Shown here in pieces: positions 61,879 through 64,000 of a stretch of 64,000 nucleotides of DNA. Made by a program: the position numbers and the translations under genes. This DNA is from an uncultured Caulobacterales bacterium (lineage in GTDB: Bacteria > Pseudomonadota > Alphaproteobacteria > Caulobacterales > Caulobacteraceae). The DNA lies in NCBI GenBank assembly GCA_903900155.1, contig CAIUMD010000014.1, positions 1 to 64,000 of the forward strand, written 5' to 3'. Position 1 is the stretch's first letter, and each line of letters opens with the position of its first letter. Under the pieces are notes generated by a model, which searched no databases, was not told the origin of the DNA, and saw nothing but the letters and a program-made list of their open reading frames with translations.

Positions 61879-62307
61879 TTAGTCGTCGCGATGGACGCGC
61901 TCGCGGCGCTCGTGCCGTTCCTGGGCTTCGACGCTCATGGTCGCCGTGGGGCGAGCATCCAGTCGAGCCAGGCCGATGGGCTCGCCCGTCTCCTCGCAAT
62001 AGCCGTAGGAGCCGTCCTCGACTCGGCGCAGGGCCTGGTCGATCTTGGAGATCAGCTTCCGTTGACGATCGCGGGTACGGAGCTCAAGAGCCCGATCGGT
62101 TTCCGAGGACGCGCGATCTGCGAGATCGGCGTGGTTCTCGGTTTCTTTCTGGAGATGAGTGACCGTCTCGCGAGATTCGCGAAGGATCTCTTCTTTCCAT
62201 GCCAGCAGCTTCTGCTTGAAATACTCAAGCTGCCGTTCGTTCATAAAAGGCTCGTCCTCGGAAGGACGGTAACCAGACTTCTCAACAAGAACAGTGGCCG
62301 TTTGCAT
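61879..62307 (-). CDS. dksA: RNA polymerase-binding factor DksA, single-cysteine type
   Basis: 142 residues from ATG 62307. A coiled-coil (about 30-95) has the tip DLADRASSET with the acidic D61 and D64 needed at the polymerase secondary channel. The usual four-cysteine zinc finger is reduced to one Cys (C104 in YGYCEETGEP), with IGLARLDARPTA following. Acts with ppGpp. The long spacing to fliX (212 bases) suggests a separate promoter. Confidence 0.93.
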   Translation of the reverse strand: MQTATVLVEKSGYRPSEDEPFMNERQLEYFKQKLLAWKEEILRESRETVTHLQKETENHADLADRASSETDRALELRTRDRQRKLISKIDQALRRVEDGSYGYCEETGEPIGLARLDARPTATMSVEAQERHERRERVHRDD

Positions 62308-62478
62308 CAACGCCTCACGCCCCAATGAACTCAGCCCTTAAGGGCTGCGTGCTTATAGCAAAAGGTGAGCCGCGTTCAATGAACCTCGCGTGAGCGGCGC
62401 GTTCAGGTCGCGCCCCCCGCTCGCGAAGGCCATTTCCACGGCGCGGACGGGTGTGAAACGCGCGAGAAAGCCAAGCGT

Positions 62479-62510
62479 GGCAGGGAAAAACCGCTTTCAG
62501 GTTCCCTGCC
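62479..62510 (-). terminator. Hairpin after fliX
   Basis: GGCAGGGAA (62479-62487) pairs with TTCCCTGCC (62502-62510), loop of 14 bases, ten bases past the fliX stop. No long T tract after it, so efficiency is uncertain. Confidence 0.5.
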
Positions 62511-62519
62511 CTCCGCATG

Positions 62520-62954
62520 TCAGTGGCCCGCCTGCAGCTTGGCCAGTTCGACGGCGGCGCGCGTCTCGATCTCGTTGAGGACCCCTTCAAGCTTGGGGTC
62601 GTCGGTGTTCTCGCGCTGCTCGCGAATGGCGCGGGTCAGGCGGTCCAGGGTGCTGGGCGAGATGTCGCCGTCGATCAGGGCGATCCGGACCTCGCCCAGG
62701 ATGTCCAGGATCTGGTCGGCGCGGCGCACCGCGCGCTTCTTGCGCTCCAGGGGGCTGCCGACGGCGCCCGTCTCCTGCAGCGCCAGGAGAGCGTCGACCG
62801 AGCCTACGCCGGTCAGGCCGCCCACGGACGTGGCGCCAACCGCGCCGGCCGGGGCCGCGCTCACGGACGGCAGGGAAAAGCCCGTCGATCCGCCGGCGGG
62901 CTTGGCCCGCGACGCGCCAGTCGACGAGACGCCCCCCGTGCTAGAAACCTTCAT
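62520..62954 (-). CDS. fliX: Flagellar assembly regulator FliX
   Basis: 144 residues. A disordered Ser/Gly/Ala-rich N-terminus (about 1-50) is followed by a helical C-terminus (DALLALQETGAV, RAVRRADQILDILGEVRIALIDGDISPSTLDRL, KLEGVLNEIETRAAVELAKL), the architecture of Caulobacter FliX. FliX couples completion of the class II flagellar basal body to FlbD activity. Divergent from flgI as in Caulobacter. Confidence 0.92.
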   Translation of the reverse strand: MKVSSTGGVSSTGASRAKPAGGSTGFSLPSVSAAPAGAVGATSVGGLTGVGSVDALLALQETGAVGSPLERKKRAVRRADQILDILGEVRIALIDGDISPSTLDRLTRAIREQRENTDDPKLEGVLNEIETRAAVELAKLQAGH

Positions 62955-63025
62955 CCGACCGCTCCAAAAAGCTCGTGCGCGCGAGTCACTCTTCTCATCG
63001 CACGAAACATAGTGCGTCCGCGCGC

Positions 63026-63040
63026 TTGAAGTATGGTTAA
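63026..63040 (-). promoter_or_regulatory. CtrA-type site in the fliX promoter
   Basis: On the minus strand TTAACCATACTTCAA: TTAA-N7-TCAA, one mismatch from the CtrA consensus and containing the TTAACCAT core typical of class II flagellar promoters. It is 72-86 bases before the fliX start. Confidence 0.6.
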
Positions 63041-63174
63041 TGCCGGGCAGATTCTGCCGCCGGGCGCCGGGCGAACCACCGCCAAATCCGGAATCCCTTG
63101 AGTCACAAGGCCTTCAAAGTGGCCCGCTTCTGGCAAGAGGCGGCGTGGGGATCGTCCCCCGCAACGGAATTGCC

Positions 63175-64000
63175 ATGTCGCGTTCATTCTTTCGCACCGT
63201 CTTGACCGCCCTCGCCCTCGCCTCGGCCTTCGTCGCCGCGCCGGCGATCGGCAAGTCGCGGATCAAGGACATCGTCGCCTTCGAAGGCGTGCGCGACAAC
63301 CAGCTGGTCGGCTACGGCATGGTCGTGGGCCTGAGCGGCACGGGCGACAGCCTGCGCAACGCGCCGATGACCAAGCAGAGCCTGGAGGCGATGCTGGAGC
63401 GCCAGGGCGTCAACGTCCGCAACGCGAACCTGAACACCAAGAACACCGCCACGGTCATGGTCACGGCCAACCTGCCGCCGTTCTCGGCCGCCGGCGCCAA
63501 GCTGGACGTCACGGTCTCGGCCCTGGGCGACGCCAAGAGCCTCCTGGGCGGCACCCTGATCGTCACCAGCCTGCAGGGCGCGGACGGTCAGACCTACGCC
63601 GTCGCCCAGGGCACGGTGCAGACCGGCTCGGTCTCGGCCAGCGGCGCCTCGGGCAGCTCGGTCACCAAGGGCGTGCCGACGGCCGGCCGCATCGCCGGCG
63701 GCGGCATCATCGAGCGCGAGACCGGCTTCCAGATGGTCAATATGGACATCATGCGCCTGACGCTGCGCAATCCGGACTTCACCACCGCCCGCCGCATCGC
63801 CGACGCCATCAACGCCAAGTTCCCGGGCTGCGCCCAGGCCCAGAACCCGACGATCATCGCCACCCGCGCCCCTGCCGGCACGGACATGATCACCTTCATG
63901 ACCAACATCGAGAACCTGGAAGTCGAGCCCGACGGCCCGGCCAAGGTGGTGATCGACGAAGTGGCCGGCGTCATCGTCATGGGCGACGACGTCCGCATCA
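63175..64000 (+). CDS. flgI: Flagellar P-ring protein FlgI (3' end outside window)
   Basis: 275 codons from ATG 63175 up to the window end without stop. Signal peptide about 1-26 (ending AAPAIGK), then SRIKDIVAFEGVRDNQLVGYGMVVGLSGTGDS, the FlgI hallmark, and further VNVRNANLNTKNTATVMVTANLPPFS. The protein forms the P-ring around the rod in the peptidoglycan layer. Divergent from fliX. Confidence 0.96.
   Translation, partial: MSRSFFRTVLTALALASAFVAAPAIGKSRIKDIVAFEGVRDNQLVGYGMVVGLSGTGDSLRNAPMTKQSLEAMLERQGVNVRNANLNTKNTATVMVTANLPPFSAAGAKLDVTVSALGDAKSLLGGTLIVTSLQGADGQTYAVAQGTVQTGSVSASGASGSSVTKGVPTAGRIAGGGIIERETGFQMVNMDIMRLTLRNPDFTTARRIADAINAKFPGCAQAQNPTIIATRAPAGTDMITFMTNIENLEVEPDGPAKVVIDEVAGVIVMGDDVRI

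Noticed and set aside
59736..62162. 808-codon plus-strand ORF across the antiporter gene
   Set aside because: Antisense of the antiporter, with Gln/His/Arg-rich low-complexity protein typical of shadow frames in GC-rich DNA.
63061..63174. Sigma-54 promoter for flgI (TGGCAAGAGGCGGCG)
   Set aside because: TGGCA is present near 63131, but the -12 element (TTGC at the right distance) is missing.
1..64000. CRISPR array, prophage or tRNA genes
   Set aside because: No regularly spaced direct repeats, phage structural genes or tRNA-like cloverleaf sequences were recognised by eye.

Overview
The window is GC-rich, densely coding DNA from an alphaproteobacterium, most likely Caulobacter or a very close relative. 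The evidence is gene content read from the sequence: a complete mraZ-to-ftsZ division and cell-wall (dcw) cluster, fliX divergent from flgI, a DksA with a degenerate zinc finger, large TonB-dependent receptors (TBDRs), an HWE-type histidine kinase, and CtrA-type TTAA-N7-TTAA sites upstream of ftsZ and fliX. No tRNA, rRNA, CRISPR array or prophage was recognised. The only mobile-element gene is the tail of an ISAs1-like transposase at the left edge.

Layout. 1-9.5 kb: transposase tail, a sulfotransferase-like gene with a small membrane protein, a 1000-residue TBDR, a helix-hairpin-helix membrane protein, and a regulator/rlmJ/chrA operon. 9.5-17.7 kb: a second TBDR behind a possible attenuator, then a Tat-exported FAD amine oxidase, a secreted cytochrome c and a secreted RidA-like protein in one operon, a predicted small RNA driven from a promoter embedded in a LacI-type palindrome, and a beta-barrel porin. 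17.7-23.5 kb: a tyrosine/homogentisate degradation operon (aminotransferase, hppD, hmgA, FAH-family hydrolase, Rieske protein) next to an Lrp/AsnC regulator. A motif shared upstream of the operon and of the regulator gene suggests joint control.

23.8-49.4 kb: the dcw cluster on the minus strand, in transcription order mraZ, rsmH, ftsL, ftsI, murE, murF, mraY, murD, ftsW, murG, murC, murB, ddl, ftsQ, ftsA, ftsZ. Many neighbours overlap by 1 to 8 bases. Three blocks interrupt it: a DUF3800 gene, an HWE kinase, a thioredoxin and a HEAT-like gene between murD and ftsW; a PIN toxin-antitoxin pair and a repeat-started exported protein between murG and murC; and an M28 peptidase flanked by repeats between murB and ddl. 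A MraZ operator with exact 10-base periodicity lies upstream of mraZ.

49.5-64 kb: RNase P RNA, a second Phd/PIN toxin-antitoxin pair, paiB-like, amidase and EamA genes, a Baeyer-Villiger-type monooxygenase followed by an MpaB-type oxygenase, an S9 peptidase, an enoyl-CoA hydratase operon, a single-domain response regulator, two gene remnants, a CPA1 antiporter, dksA, fliX and the start of flgI.

Several families of intergenic inverted repeats are scattered through the window. One of them appears to provide both the ribosome-binding site and the first codons of a protein. The most novel candidates are the operator-linked small RNA (15.85-15.96 kb), the periplasmic amine oxidase/cytochrome c/RidA module, and the competing hairpins upstream of the second TBDR.
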